Positions 34,261 through 43,799 of a stretch of 64,000 nt of DNA are shown in pieces. A program made the translations under genes and the position numbers. How positions within the stretch are numbered: the stretch's first letter is position 1; every line of letters starts with the position of its first letter. This stretch comes from Struthio camelus (Eukaryota; Chordata; Aves; Struthioniformes; Struthionidae). The notes beneath the pieces are model-generated. The model was not told where the DNA came from. It saw only the letters and a program-made list of their open reading frames with translations, and made no database searches. The stretch spans positions 4,232,001 through 4,296,000 of the forward strand of contig NC_090952.1 of the NCBI RefSeq assembly GCF_040807025.1, read 5' to 3'.

Positions 34261-37200
34261 CCACGGGTGAGCAGCCGGTCCTCACTCTGCCTTGCTCCCT
34301 GCCTCAGTTTCCCCCCTCAGCAGCTCCCTGCTATTGGAGAGGTCAATGCCTGGCACTGGCTTTCCCGCAGCCAGATGTGCCCCCTGCTTTGAGCCTGGCC
34401 CTGCGATACCAACTTGGGTGGGAGCACTGTGTGCCTGCTCTAAGCGCGAGGTCCCCTGTCCCCTGCGTAATGGAGGGGACAGGGTGAGGCAGCAGCAGCT
34501 GGAGCTCCCCGGGGCACCCCACCCCAACAACCACGCTGGTGCCCTGAGCCCTGCTGCCGGGGCCTGCGGGCAAGCACGCACTCCTCGTTCCCGTCTGGCC
34601 TGCCCCGCTCCAGCCCCCACCCTGACTTTCCCGGGCTGCCACCAGGAGGGACGGCTCGGTGGCCCCGAGGCAGCCGGGCGGTGAAGCAGCCTCCTTGCCT
34701 CCTGCAGTGCTGCCCCGTGCTGGGCTGCTGCCCGCTGCCACCGCGGGGCAGAGGGTGCCTGGGGGCTGTGGGGCCACGGGGGTCATCTGCCCCGTTTGCC
34801 CCTTTGCCGGGGCAGGAGTAGAGCCCCCGTCCCCACACCCGCAGGGTGGATGGATACCCGGGGCATGTGGTTTTTTCTCCTGGCGGCCGCGGTGCCTGGG
34901 CCCAAGGCTGCTCTCAGCCTCCCAGCAAGGGCTGCGCCCGCCGTGGCCCTCCGCAGCGCCATCCCTGCGTGAACCGTGCGCCTTTGGGAGGCAGAGGAAG
35001 GAAGTGGCAGTGAGGAGGAGGATGATTGCTCCAGGCAACGCGAGTGAATCAGCGCCTGGTTCCCGAAGATGACCCAGGAGGCCCACTCCACCCCTTTCTG
35101 CCTGTGGCCCAGCGCTCTTATTCATCTTCTTCCCAGACTAAATAGCCGTGCCTGGAAAGCTCTCCGCCACCAGGAGAGCCTCCAGGCCCCTGGGCTGCCC
35201 CGCGGGCCAGACAGGCGCAACGGCGCTGCAGCCCAGCCCAGCTGGCCCAGATGTCTGCAGGACCGTCCCAGCACCCGGGAAGGCAGGAAAGCCCCAGCTC
35301 TGGAAGGTGGGGTTAGGCCAAGGAGAGCTGAGCGCAGTGCCGAGGAATGCGCTGCACCCTTCTTGGGACGTGCCGGCCTCTCCGTGCCTGCTCCGGACCC
35401 CCAGTTTGGCAAGTGGGAGCAATCGTCAGCCCCTCCGCAAAGATTTTGGAGTTGCTTCCCAGGATGCCAAATCACAGAGGGTGGGCTCATCTTCCTGAGC
35501 CGGTAGGCAGCCTCTGGTGATGCTCAGCACCTGCGCAGGAAGGATCCCTGGACTTTCTCTCAGATGCCTGTGTCCTGCAGCTCTGGTGACAGGAACCTGC
35601 TTCCAAACCCAGCCTGTGTTCACCCTCTGGGTCCTGCCCCGACCCAGCTCTGGGCAGCCCAGAGCCCATGCCCAGAGCCAAGCGTCGGGGGCTTGCTGCT
35701 GCCTGTCCCCATGGCATCAGGGCATGATAGGCCACGGGTGCAGCTGTGGATGCCAGCACAGCCCATCGCCCTGGTGCATCCCGTGGGGCTGTGACCCCAG
35801 TGGGCACAGAACTGCAAAGGGAGCAGCCTTCGGCCCAAGCCCTGGTGCCAATCCTGCACCCATGACAGCCGCAGCAGAGCTGGTACAGGGTTGAGACGTC
35901 CGCCAGGAGCCAGGCAGCGCTACGCAGTGGCGGCTGGGTGCAGGACGTGCCCTGCATGCCAATGGACATTGGCAGTGCAGGCAAGTCTGCTCAGCTAAGG
36001 GAAAGGACAGGCATTTCTCGGGCGCGATGGATCTCTCCCCCCGATCAACATCTGAAATAGGCCGGTCTTGTTGCACCTGAAAAATGCTGTAGCCTGTTTC
36101 ATACATCAGCTTTGGGAAGGGCCCTTTCATTTCCCCTTCTCATGGAGCTATGCAGAATACACCTTCCCCAGGCCCGCGGCAAAAGGCACAGCGATCCCGA
36201 CAAAGGGTGCTGCGGCTCTGGGGCCCTCAGCACGTCCCCAGGAGGCGTCTGCTGGCAGCCGTTCTCTGTCTGCTCAGCCCATCCTGCTTTGGGCCCCAGG
36301 AAATATTTTCTCCCTCATTTTGCCCCTGTTTAATTTTGATCATTTGCCTTTCACATTGCTAAGAAAGCCAAGGCGGTTCCAGTTGCCCGACCAGCTCAGC
36401 GATGCCACGCGCTCTGCTCCGTCTGCACTGGGTGCAGACAGAACGGGCCGCCAGACTCCCTTGGGAGGAGGGGACCTCCGGGGTATTTGCGGTGCTGGAT
36501 CCCACTCATCACGAATGCGCTCGCTCCCCTCCAAAACGGGTGCTGCTTGGACAACCCCAAAATGCTCAAGTGTTGCCTCCAACTCCTCTCTCCCGCCCAG
36601 CCTCAGGAGGGCAGGGAGGGTGCCCAGCAGGGTACTGCCTCCACCGGGCAGGCATCCTGCTGCTCATTGCCCCAGGAGACCAAGCGCTTCTCCCTGCCGC
36701 CCCTCCTGCCTATGCCACCAGCTCCGGCACGCAGCTGGGTCCTGCCTATACCTGGTCTTTCCCCGTATTTCACCGGGCTCGGCGGCCCCACTGCCCCGGG
36801 TGCCCTTCCCCAAATGAGTAACCAGGGCTGCCCAGCCAGGCGTGAGGGCTCTGCGCCCTGGCACATCACGTGCACCCACAGCCCATTAAACACTGCACCG
36901 CCCTCACCTCCCCGGCCCCGATCCCAAAACCCTGCCAGCCACTAACATTGTGCCCTCCCTATGCTCCCCCCCCCTCCGACACAGAGGAGGCTGGGCGGCA
37001 CCCAGGGCAAGCCAGGCACCAAGGCACCCTCCTGCTCCCCCAGTGCTGGCACCACTGGTACCTCTCCAGAGCCCCCCAGCCCTCCCTGGCCCCCTCCAGC
37101 CCAGCAGGGGTGCAGCCATGGCCCACGGGTCTAGGCACCGTGGCAGGCGCGCTGCCAGATCAGGGGACAGGGCTCCAGGTGAACCACCCTGTGCCCTTCC

Positions 37201-37715
37201 CCAGGCCACCCTGCGGTGCTCCAGGGGCACCCTGGGGCTGGCCCAGCCGTGCTCACTCCCACTGGGCGCTCTGTCACCCGGCCCACATGTGCACGCCGTG
37301 GCTCAGTGCCACATACCAGGCGGCTCAAGGGATGTCCTCAGCTTCCAGTGCCCTGGCACTGCTGCTCTGGACAGACAGCGCCCAGCGCGGCACACAGCCC
37401 TGGGCTGGTGACTCCGGTTTGAGGGGGACCCCTTCAGGAGTGGGACGGGGCTGCTAGGCTGGAGATGTCCTGCACTCTGGGGTGACCTTGCCTTGGACAC
37501 TCAGTCCTCCTGACCTTCCCTCCCACCCCTGGAGGGCTGCTGGAGAAACCGAGGCGTTCTGCAACCATTGCTACTGCTGCCTGCAGGCCCAGGAAAGGGG
37601 AGGTGTTGGAGGGGAGAGGGCAGCTCTGCCTAGAGGGTGGAGCAGGAGCTGGGGAATCCACTGAGCTGGGCTTTCTCCTCGACAGCAGTCGGTGGGAGGC
37701 TACCAGGTGCCTGCC

Positions 37716-37863
37716 TGCCTCAGTCTCCCCATCCAAGGCAGTGCTGCTGCTACCGCCTAAGCACTGAGAACCCCGTTGCTTCTTCCGTCGTCCTACACCC
37801 TCCCCATTCCCAGGGCTTGGTGCCCAGCCTGTACCTCATCTCCTAAATGGGGAAACTGAGGCA
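37716..37863. repeat. Inverted pair of MIR-like cores
   Basis: TGCCTCAGTCTCCCCAT at 37716-37732 and ATGGGGAAACTGAGGCA at 37847-37863 are reverse complements at 16 of 17 positions. They are two opposite copies of the MIR/CORE-SINE core word, able to form a hairpin with a loop of about 114 bases. Confidence 0.5.
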
Positions 37864-38231
37864 CAGGGCAGCCTGGTTGTGCCTGGCCTATGGGTATCCC
37901 AGAGGCAGCCCGGGAGCAGACCGCAGGCTCTGCACCTGCTCTGGGCAGGGGGTAGAGACCCCCGGGTTCGCAGGATGCGTAGGGATGTGCTGAGCCCGTC
38001 GTCCCAGGGAGACTGAGGAGGAGGAGGAGGGACGAGTCACCTCCCCTGCCCGAGCCCAGGAGCCCACACACTCCTCCTCCCGTCTGAGCCCTTCCAGAGC
38101 CATGGGGGAGCTGGCACCGGGCAGGGGGGAACTGGATGCAGCTCTTGGTCCAGCGCGAGCATCCTACAGGGGCTCCGGATTTAGGCTGCCCAACCAGCGG
38201 CCTCCCCCAGGGAAGCAAGGAGCTCCTGGCC

Positions 38232-38267
38232 CTTTAAACCCTGATTGGGGCCATGCCTTTATAATGG
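38232..38267 (+). promoter_or_regulatory. Candidate BMP15 promoter elements
   Basis: CTTTAAA (38232), ATTGGGG (inverted CCAAT, 38244) and TTTATAATGG (38258-38267) are clustered about 460-500 bases before the BMP15 ATG. A TATA-like core with a nearby CCAAT fits a tissue-restricted gene without a CpG-island promoter. The transcription start is not known, and a TTTTAAGG word at 38391 is an alternative. Confidence 0.3.
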
Positions 38268-38728
38268 GCGGTGGAGGCCCAGGCTCCTTTACCCTCCTGG
38301 ATCAGGCTGGCGAGGAGCAGGTGGGCTGAGCAAGCTGGTCCTCCCCACCCCACCCTATCCCTGGCCCACGGTGCCTCCCTTCCCCGGTACTTTTAAGGCC
38401 CCCCCCTTAGCCAGGCTCCTGTCCAGTTGGCTTTGCCCCTAGCCTGGGGGCTGGGTTTTAGTCCTGAATTTGCACCCCTTTTGCAGACAGAGGCCCTCCC
38501 TTTCTGTGGGGTTGTTTTTTGGGGTTTTTTTTTTTTTTTGGCTAAGCTGAAGAGGCTGGCATGGATGCAGCAGCCTGAGAGCAGCAGGCAGCGCCCCGGG
38601 ATCCCCTTTGGCTGGTGGCCCCAACCAGCTCTGCCTCTCCGAGGAGGAAAAGCATGCCTGCAGGGATCCCCTAGATCCTGCCGCTGACCCACCAGCCCTT
38701 CCTCGCCTCGCTCACCCCCGCGCCCGCC

Positions 38729-40207
38729 ATGGGCTCGCTCGGCCCCCTCGCCGGCCTGCTCTTCCTCGCCGCGCTGCTCTCCCGGCAGCTGGCTGCGCGC
38801 CGGGCGCCGCCGGCCCTCGGCCCCCTGCCCGCCGGGCCCTCCCTGCCCCTCCTGCAAGCCCTGCAGGAGCGGGCGCCGGGCAGCCGGGGCTGGCGAGCCC
38901 GGCCGGCCGGCGGGCAGCCCCTGCGGTACATGCTGAACCTGTACCGGCGCGCCGCCGACCGCGACGGGCGGCCCCGCCACCACCGCGGCCTGGCCGCCAA
39001 CACCGTCCGCCTGGTGCGGGCCAGCTCCCGCGGGGGCCAGCCCTGGGCAGGTAAGGTGCTTTTTGGGGGGGGAGGAGGGGGGCGCCCCTCGATGGCCGAC
39101 CCCGGCGGGGGGGGCGAGGAGAGCGGCGTGCCTGGAGCGGCGCCAGGCCGCCGGCCTCAGCGCGACGGGTGGGAACCGTCCTGGCCGCTCGTTGCCCTTC
39201 GCCCCGCCAGCCGGCTGCTGCTCTCCTCCCGGCCTGGGAGACCCGGCTTTTGGGGGGGGTTCGGGGTGGGGGGGGCACCGGAGCTCCCGCCGAGGGCAGC
39301 GCCCGGGCGGGCGGGAGAGGGCCGTGCGGTGCCCGGGGGGCCCCGGTGTCCGGGCTGCGGGTGGCTGGGCGCCGCTCCCCCGTCCCACACCGCTGCTCTC
39401 CCCCCCTCCGCAGGCCGCTGGTACGTGCAGCCCCTCACCTACCGCCTGGAGGGCCAGCCGGAGGCCGAGCGCCTGCTGCGGGCCGTGGTGGTGTACCCGC
39501 AGAGCCCGGCGCTGGCCCGCGGCCGCCTCCTCTGCGCCCTGGAGCTGGCGGCGGCGGCCGGCGAGGCGTCGCTCAGCCCCGCGGCCGCCCCGCGCCGGGG
39601 CTGGGCCGAAGCGGACGTCACGCCGTACCTGGCGCCCGGGAACGGCAGCGCGGCGGCGGCCTCGGCGCTCCGCTTGCGGCACGTTTGCGTCCGGCCCGGC
39701 CGGGCGAGCGCCGGCAGCGGCCGCAACGACAGCGCCGTCCCCGGCGAGCCCTTCCTCCTCCTCTACCTCAACGATACGCGGGCCGGGCTCCAGCCCCGGG
39801 CGGGGGGCCCCGTACGGAGGCGCCGGGCCCGCGAAGCCGGCAACCTGGCCCAGGACCTCCCCGGCTACCTGCGGGAGCAGGCGGGCGACAAGAACGACTG
39901 CTCCCTGCGCTCTTTCCACGTCAGCTTCGCCCAGCTGGGCTGGGACCACTGGATCATCGCCCCGCACCGCTACAACCCGCGCTACTGCAAGGGCGCCTGC
40001 CCCCGCCTGCTCCGCTACGGCTACCACGCGCCCAACCACGCCGTGGTGCAGAACTTCGTCCACCAGCTGGTGGACGCCAGCGTGCCCCGGCCCTCCTGCG
40101 TGCCCTACCGCTACAGCCCCATCAGCGTCCTCATGATCGAGCACAACGGCGGCATCCTCTACAAGGAGTACGAGAACATGATCGCAGAGTCCTGCACGTG
40201 CCGGTAA
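38729..40207 (+). CDS. BMP15: Bone morphogenetic protein 15, complete
   Basis: Two exons, 38729-39050 and 39414-40207, give 371 residues; human BMP15 has 392. A signal peptide (PLAGLLFLAALL core, residues 1-22) is followed by a prodomain with three N-glycosylation sequons. A basic RRRRAR motif lies where human has RRTR, giving a mature chain of about 124 residues from residue 248. The mature domain has WDHWIIAPHRYNPRYCKG, SVPRPSCVPY and ends in IAESCTCR. Six rather than seven knot cysteines are present: the interchain cysteine is serine (PRPSC), as in all BMP15 and GDF9. HWIIAP and ISVLMIE-GGILYKEYE.MIAESC favour BMP15 over GDF9. It is a secreted oocyte growth factor acting on granulosa cells through BMP receptors and SMADs. 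The single-intron layout matches the family. Third codon positions are almost all G or C. Confidence 0.97.
   Translation: MGSLGPLAGLLFLAALLSRQLAARRAPPALGPLPAGPSLPLLQALQERAPGSRGWRARPAGGQPLRYMLNLYRRAADRDGRPRHHRGLAANTVRLVRASSRGGQPWAGKVLFGGGGGGRPSMADPGGGGEESGVPGAAPGRRPQRDGWEPSWPLVALRPASRLLLSSRPGRPGFWGGFGVGGAPELPPRAAPGRAGEGRAVPGGPRCPGCGWLGAAPPSHTAALPPSAGRWYVQPLTYRLEGQPEAERLLRAVVVYPQSPALARGRLLCALELAAAAGEASLSPAAAPRRGWAEADVTPYLAPGNGSAAAASALRLRHVCVRPGRASAGSGRNDSAVPGEPFLLLYLNDTRAGLQPRAGGPVRRRRAREAGNLAQDLPGYLREQAGDKNDCSLRSFHVSFAQLGWDHWIIAPHRYNPRYCKGACPRLLRYGYHAPNHAVVQNFVHQLVDASVPRPSCVPYRYSPISVLMIEHNGGILYKEYENMIAESCTCR
39051..39413 (+). other. BMP15: BMP15 intron, in frame and without stops
   Basis: The only intron is 363 bases (a multiple of three) and contains no stop in the coding frame, so the unspliced transcript is open for 492 codons. 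The GTAAGG donor, pyrimidine tract and CAG acceptor are normal. Exon joining gives PWAGRWYV, which aligns with the human exon junction, so splicing is the expected state. Confidence 0.85.
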
Positions 40208-41252
40208 TGCCCGCGGGGGCCTCCCCCCGCCCCGAACGTGGCGCCAGGCGCCCTGTGCCCGCGACTACCCCGTCCCCTCCGCGCCAGCCCCGTGCACCTG
40301 CCGGATCCTGACTTTTAGAGGAGTTTGTCGTGTTTTTTCTCGGGCTGGTCTGTCCCCCTTCCCCGGCGTTGGCGCGGCACTGTGCGGGAAAGTTTTACAA
40401 GTGGCTTTTTATGTGAATCGTAAGGTTTTTAAAGGCGGGAGCCTGCTGGGCCCTGTGCCAGGGCGATCGCCCCATGGCGTCTCTCCTTCCCAGGGCCCCG
40501 CGGCCGCTGCCTGTTGCGGGGAGGGCTCCAGCATCGGCCGAGGGTCCCAGCCTGATGCTTTTGGAGAAGAGCTGGGTCCCAGGACCAGAGCGCAAAGCTC
40601 TCGGAGGTGGCTGGGCCTCTCCTGCCGGAGCTGGAGCAGGGAGGGAGAGCTCTCGAGGTGGGCTGTGCTCTCCATGTCCCTTCAGTGTGTCCCCGTGCTT
40701 GTCCTCAAGCTCACGCTGGCCATCTCCAGCACTGTCTGCCCACAGTCCCTTTCTGCCCTGCTGGCTGTTGATGCCGGTGGTGCTCCTTCCTAGCTCACCT
40801 GTATGCCAAACTGTCTAGTCCTGGCTGTGGCCAGACCTCACTGGGCTGGGGATGGGGCTGAGATTTGGGGAGCAGGGTGGGAAACTCCTCTTCTCCCCTG
40901 CAGTTCTGCTTTGGGGGCTGCAGAAACTGGAGGGACCTGCTGAAGGTGTGACCTGAGCTGCTGGCTCCGCTCCAGGTGCCGGGGACTGGGTGGCTGCCTG
41001 AGCTGGGCTCTGCCCTCCACCTTCTCTGCAGCTCCCTTCCTTTCCCTCTTTGGCTTGCCTTCATGGCAGGGCTCGGGTCTGCCCCTGGCCAAGGCGCTTG
41101 GACCCTGGTCCCAGTTTCCTCCTGTCTTCCCACACCCTGTCCCACGTGGGTTGGGCTCTGCTTGGCTCCAGGACTGTCCCAGTCTCTGGATGTCTGTTCC
41201 ACTTCCAGGACTCCTGCAGCCTGGCTTTCCTCTATTTATTGCTGACTGTGTA

Positions 41253-41262
41253 AATAAATAAA
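41253..41262 (+). terminator. BMP15 poly(A) signals
   Basis: Two overlapping AATAAA words lie about 1.05 kb after the BMP15 stop codon, with TTTTGCT and TGG-rich sequence downstream. No earlier AATAAA was seen on the plus strand after 40207, so this is the likely transcript end. Confidence 0.75.
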
Positions 41263-41289
41263 CTGATAGATTTTGCTAAAGACCATCTT

Positions 41290-43670
41290 GGCCTGCTCTT
41301 ACTCCATCCGTGGGGTGCGGTGGGTGTCCCTGGGCCAGGCCTAGCATGTGGCACGGCCGGTGGGGCTCTGCTGACTGGACCCAGACTTGTCCAGCCATGC
41401 TGGGACCATGACACTGCACAGCCAGCACCTGCTGGCAGTGGCAATGAGCAGAAGGCCCCGAGGGGTGCGGTGAGTGAATCTCCTGATGTGAGCAGGAGCA
41501 TGGGCTGGGACAAGAGGTCCTACCAGAGCAGAGATCTAACCTGCAGAGATGAGGACCTGGGGTAGCTGTAGGCAGCTGCCCTGGTGCTGTTGGGCTGGCT
41601 GCAGGAGATGCCCCTCCCTGTGTTTGGGGAAAGCTGCTGTTGGGACTGAGCCAGCTCTGCTGTCCCATGGGGACCCAGGAGCTCTGGCTGTGGCCAGCAG
41701 AGCCCTTCCACACGTCTGCAGCTGAGCTTGGAGCACCTACAGCCCTGTGGCAACCGCAGCCCCTTTGCCCTGGTGCGTGGGGCAGCTGCTGGGGCCGCAG
41801 TAGTCCTGGCTGTGCCCCAGCTTGGAGGGGCGTGTGGACAAGGCAAGGGGCAGCTCTGCGCTGCAAATGCCACCTGGCCCGTTTTTTGCCCCATGTGTCG
41901 GCCTCCCTGCTGCAAGCTCTGTGGGGTCCCCTCCAGGCTCGTGAGCTGGGGCTCACAGTGGGGTGTCTGGCCTGGGTTTCCAAATCCCAGGAACACGACC
42001 CCCATCTCCATGGAGAAACAGAGCACGGGGCCAGGAGCTGCTTTTCTGCTCAGCCCTGCATCTCTGCCTGTCTGTGAGCACCCCGCTCCAGTGCAGCAGG
42101 AGCTGTGGGGATAGTTGTGTGGGGCCCAGGAGCTTGCTGCCAGCTCTATGGGGGCTGTTTCTCAGCCTGGTGCCTGTGCTGGGTCTCCCTTGGCAGACTG
42201 TTGCAAGGTGTCTGACCCAGGCATTCAGCCACCAGGGTTATTTTGGGAAGGTGTCTGTAGAGCAAACTCATCTGTTCTCAGGCATGATGCCCTGTGTTTG
42301 CAAACCTGGGGCAAAGTCTCCTTTCCCTGCGAAAGAGCCCTGTGCCCAGAGGCGGTCCCACCTCTCAGCATCCTGGCCAGGCACCACCAAAGCCTCCTCC
42401 AAGTCCTCAGCTTGTGGCTATCACCAGGGTCTCATCTCTTATTTAGCCTCCAGCCTGATCTGCTGTTGCTGGTTCATGCTCCAGGGAGATGCTTCATCAC
42501 TTCTTCCCCCTTGCAGGCATTTGCAAGGTATTGCCAGCCCTGAGTCCCATCCAGCCCCCTTCCAGCAACGCGAGGCTTCTCTCTCCATCCTGCCAGGCTG
42601 GCAGAAGGGTGGTGGAGTGGAAGGTTGTTGGCAGAGCCCCAGGCCCTTCAGGATCTTCTCCTGCCTCTTGCCCCCAGCTAGCTGCAGAGAGGGAAATTTC
42701 TTGTGGTGCTTTAAACCTCGAAGAGCCCTTGGTGGTAAATAGACCTGACCCAACTGGGAAGATTTCACTGGTCAATCATTAGACATGCTGCATTGACTCA
42801 TCTGGGCAGGAGGTGATGAAAGCCGTGCGAGCTGGGTACGTTCCCAGCCCCAGATGCTGCCGGTCCCCGCCGCCGTGGTGGCCGCAGCAGTGTCAGCACT
42901 TGCAGCCCGGGGGGGATGGAGAGGGAAATGCAACCCCTCCTGCCCTGGGTAGCCCTGGGTGCGTGTGGGGCACCAGGGACAGGCAGGGCGCTCAGGCAGC
43001 CCTGTGCCCGCGTAGGCACCGCGCAGGTTGGCTCTTGCGCCTGCCCGGCTGCACCCACGCCTGGGGGACGCCCAGGCAGGCAGGGGCTGCCCTTGGCGGC
43101 GTGCTCGCCCCCGTGCTGGCAGCAGGGCTCGCGCTGCCAAAGGCACGGAGCAAACGCGCGCGCGGAGCTGCTGTCCCGGGCTGACCCCAGCACCGCGCCA
43201 GGGCTGCCAGGCGCAGAGCTGGGCAGGGGGGCGCGCGGCGGCCCCGGGGCTCGGCGCCGACGCGTGCTGCCCAGGAGCCGCGAGCGCCCGATGAGCTCAG
43301 GCCGCCCGCCGCGGGTGCTGCCTCCTTTGCACAGGGTAGACCCCCGTCGGCGCCGGCCTCGGCGGGTGCAGGAGGGAGCTCAGCTCCGGGGATGCGGTCT
43401 CCTCCTTGTCTTGAGCAGGAGCGGGGCAGCTAGAGCCCCACACAGCACCCAGGGCTGGCACATGGCGACAGGCCACGGGCAGGGCCCAATCCTGCCACGG
43501 GGCACCCGGCTGGTGGCCTTTGCTGGGAGCAGACGGTGATGCCCAGACTGGCCGGGGCAGAGCCAGCGGGTGCTTGGGGTGCCCCGTGGGTGCCCCGCGA
43601 GCGTGCTGGCAGCCCGGCACGGCGGGCCCCGCTCGGCACCCGGCCCCGGGGAGGGCACAGCCTCCACGCG
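41290..43670. other. BMP15-LEAP2-like intergenic stretch
   Basis: No gene was found. In the human GDF9-LEAP2 cluster UQCRQ lies between the two; no UQCRQ-like frame was recognised here on either strand. Open frames up to about 260 codons lack similarity. The last 700 bases before LEAP2-like are GC-rich. Confidence 0.55.
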
Positions 43671-43675
43671 GGGGG

Positions 43676-43750
43676 CAGGTAAAAGGCGGTGGCGTGGGGA
43701 TGTCCCGCCGGCCAGGACCGCTCAAATATTTGTGCAGGGCTGTGACCGGG
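43676..43750 (+). promoter_or_regulatory. Candidate promoter of the LEAP2-like gene
   Basis: GGTAAAAGGC at 43678-43687 is a weak TATA-like box about 120 bases before the ATG, and CAAATATTTG at 43723-43732 is a palindrome resembling forkhead/HNF-type sites. Both are suggestions from position only. Confidence 0.25.
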
Positions 43751-43799
43751 GAGGAGCAGCGCCTGGCCAGAGGTGCGGAGGCCCTGAACCAGCAGCACC

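Larger units (their letters stand above)
34261..38700. other. SHROOM4-BMP15 intergenic stretch
   Basis: The divergent pair SHROOM4 (minus) and BMP15 (plus) are separated here. No further gene is supported; open frames of up to 260 codons lack splice context or similarity. A MIR-like core lies at 34300-34315. An AT-rich island at about 36290-36400 (AAATATTTTC, TTTAATTTTGATCATTTGCC) stands out from GC-rich flanks and might be a conserved regulatory element. A T-rich run at 38512-38539 precedes the BMP15 start by about 190 bases. Confidence 0.55.

Noticed and set aside
34343-35125. Minus-strand 260-codon open frame between SHROOM4 and BMP15
   Set aside because: It has no recognisable domain, splice context or codon pattern and falls in GC-rich intergenic DNA.
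38729-40207. BMP15 as one uninterrupted 492-codon gene
   Set aside because: The inner 363 bases have a proper donor and acceptor, and removing them restores alignment with known BMP15. The open frame is a coincidence of length and GC content.
38729-40207. Calling the TGF-beta family gene GDF9
   Set aside because: The mature domain favours BMP15 at most diagnostic positions (HWIIAP, PISVLMIE, IAESCTCR), and SHROOM4 next door supports it.
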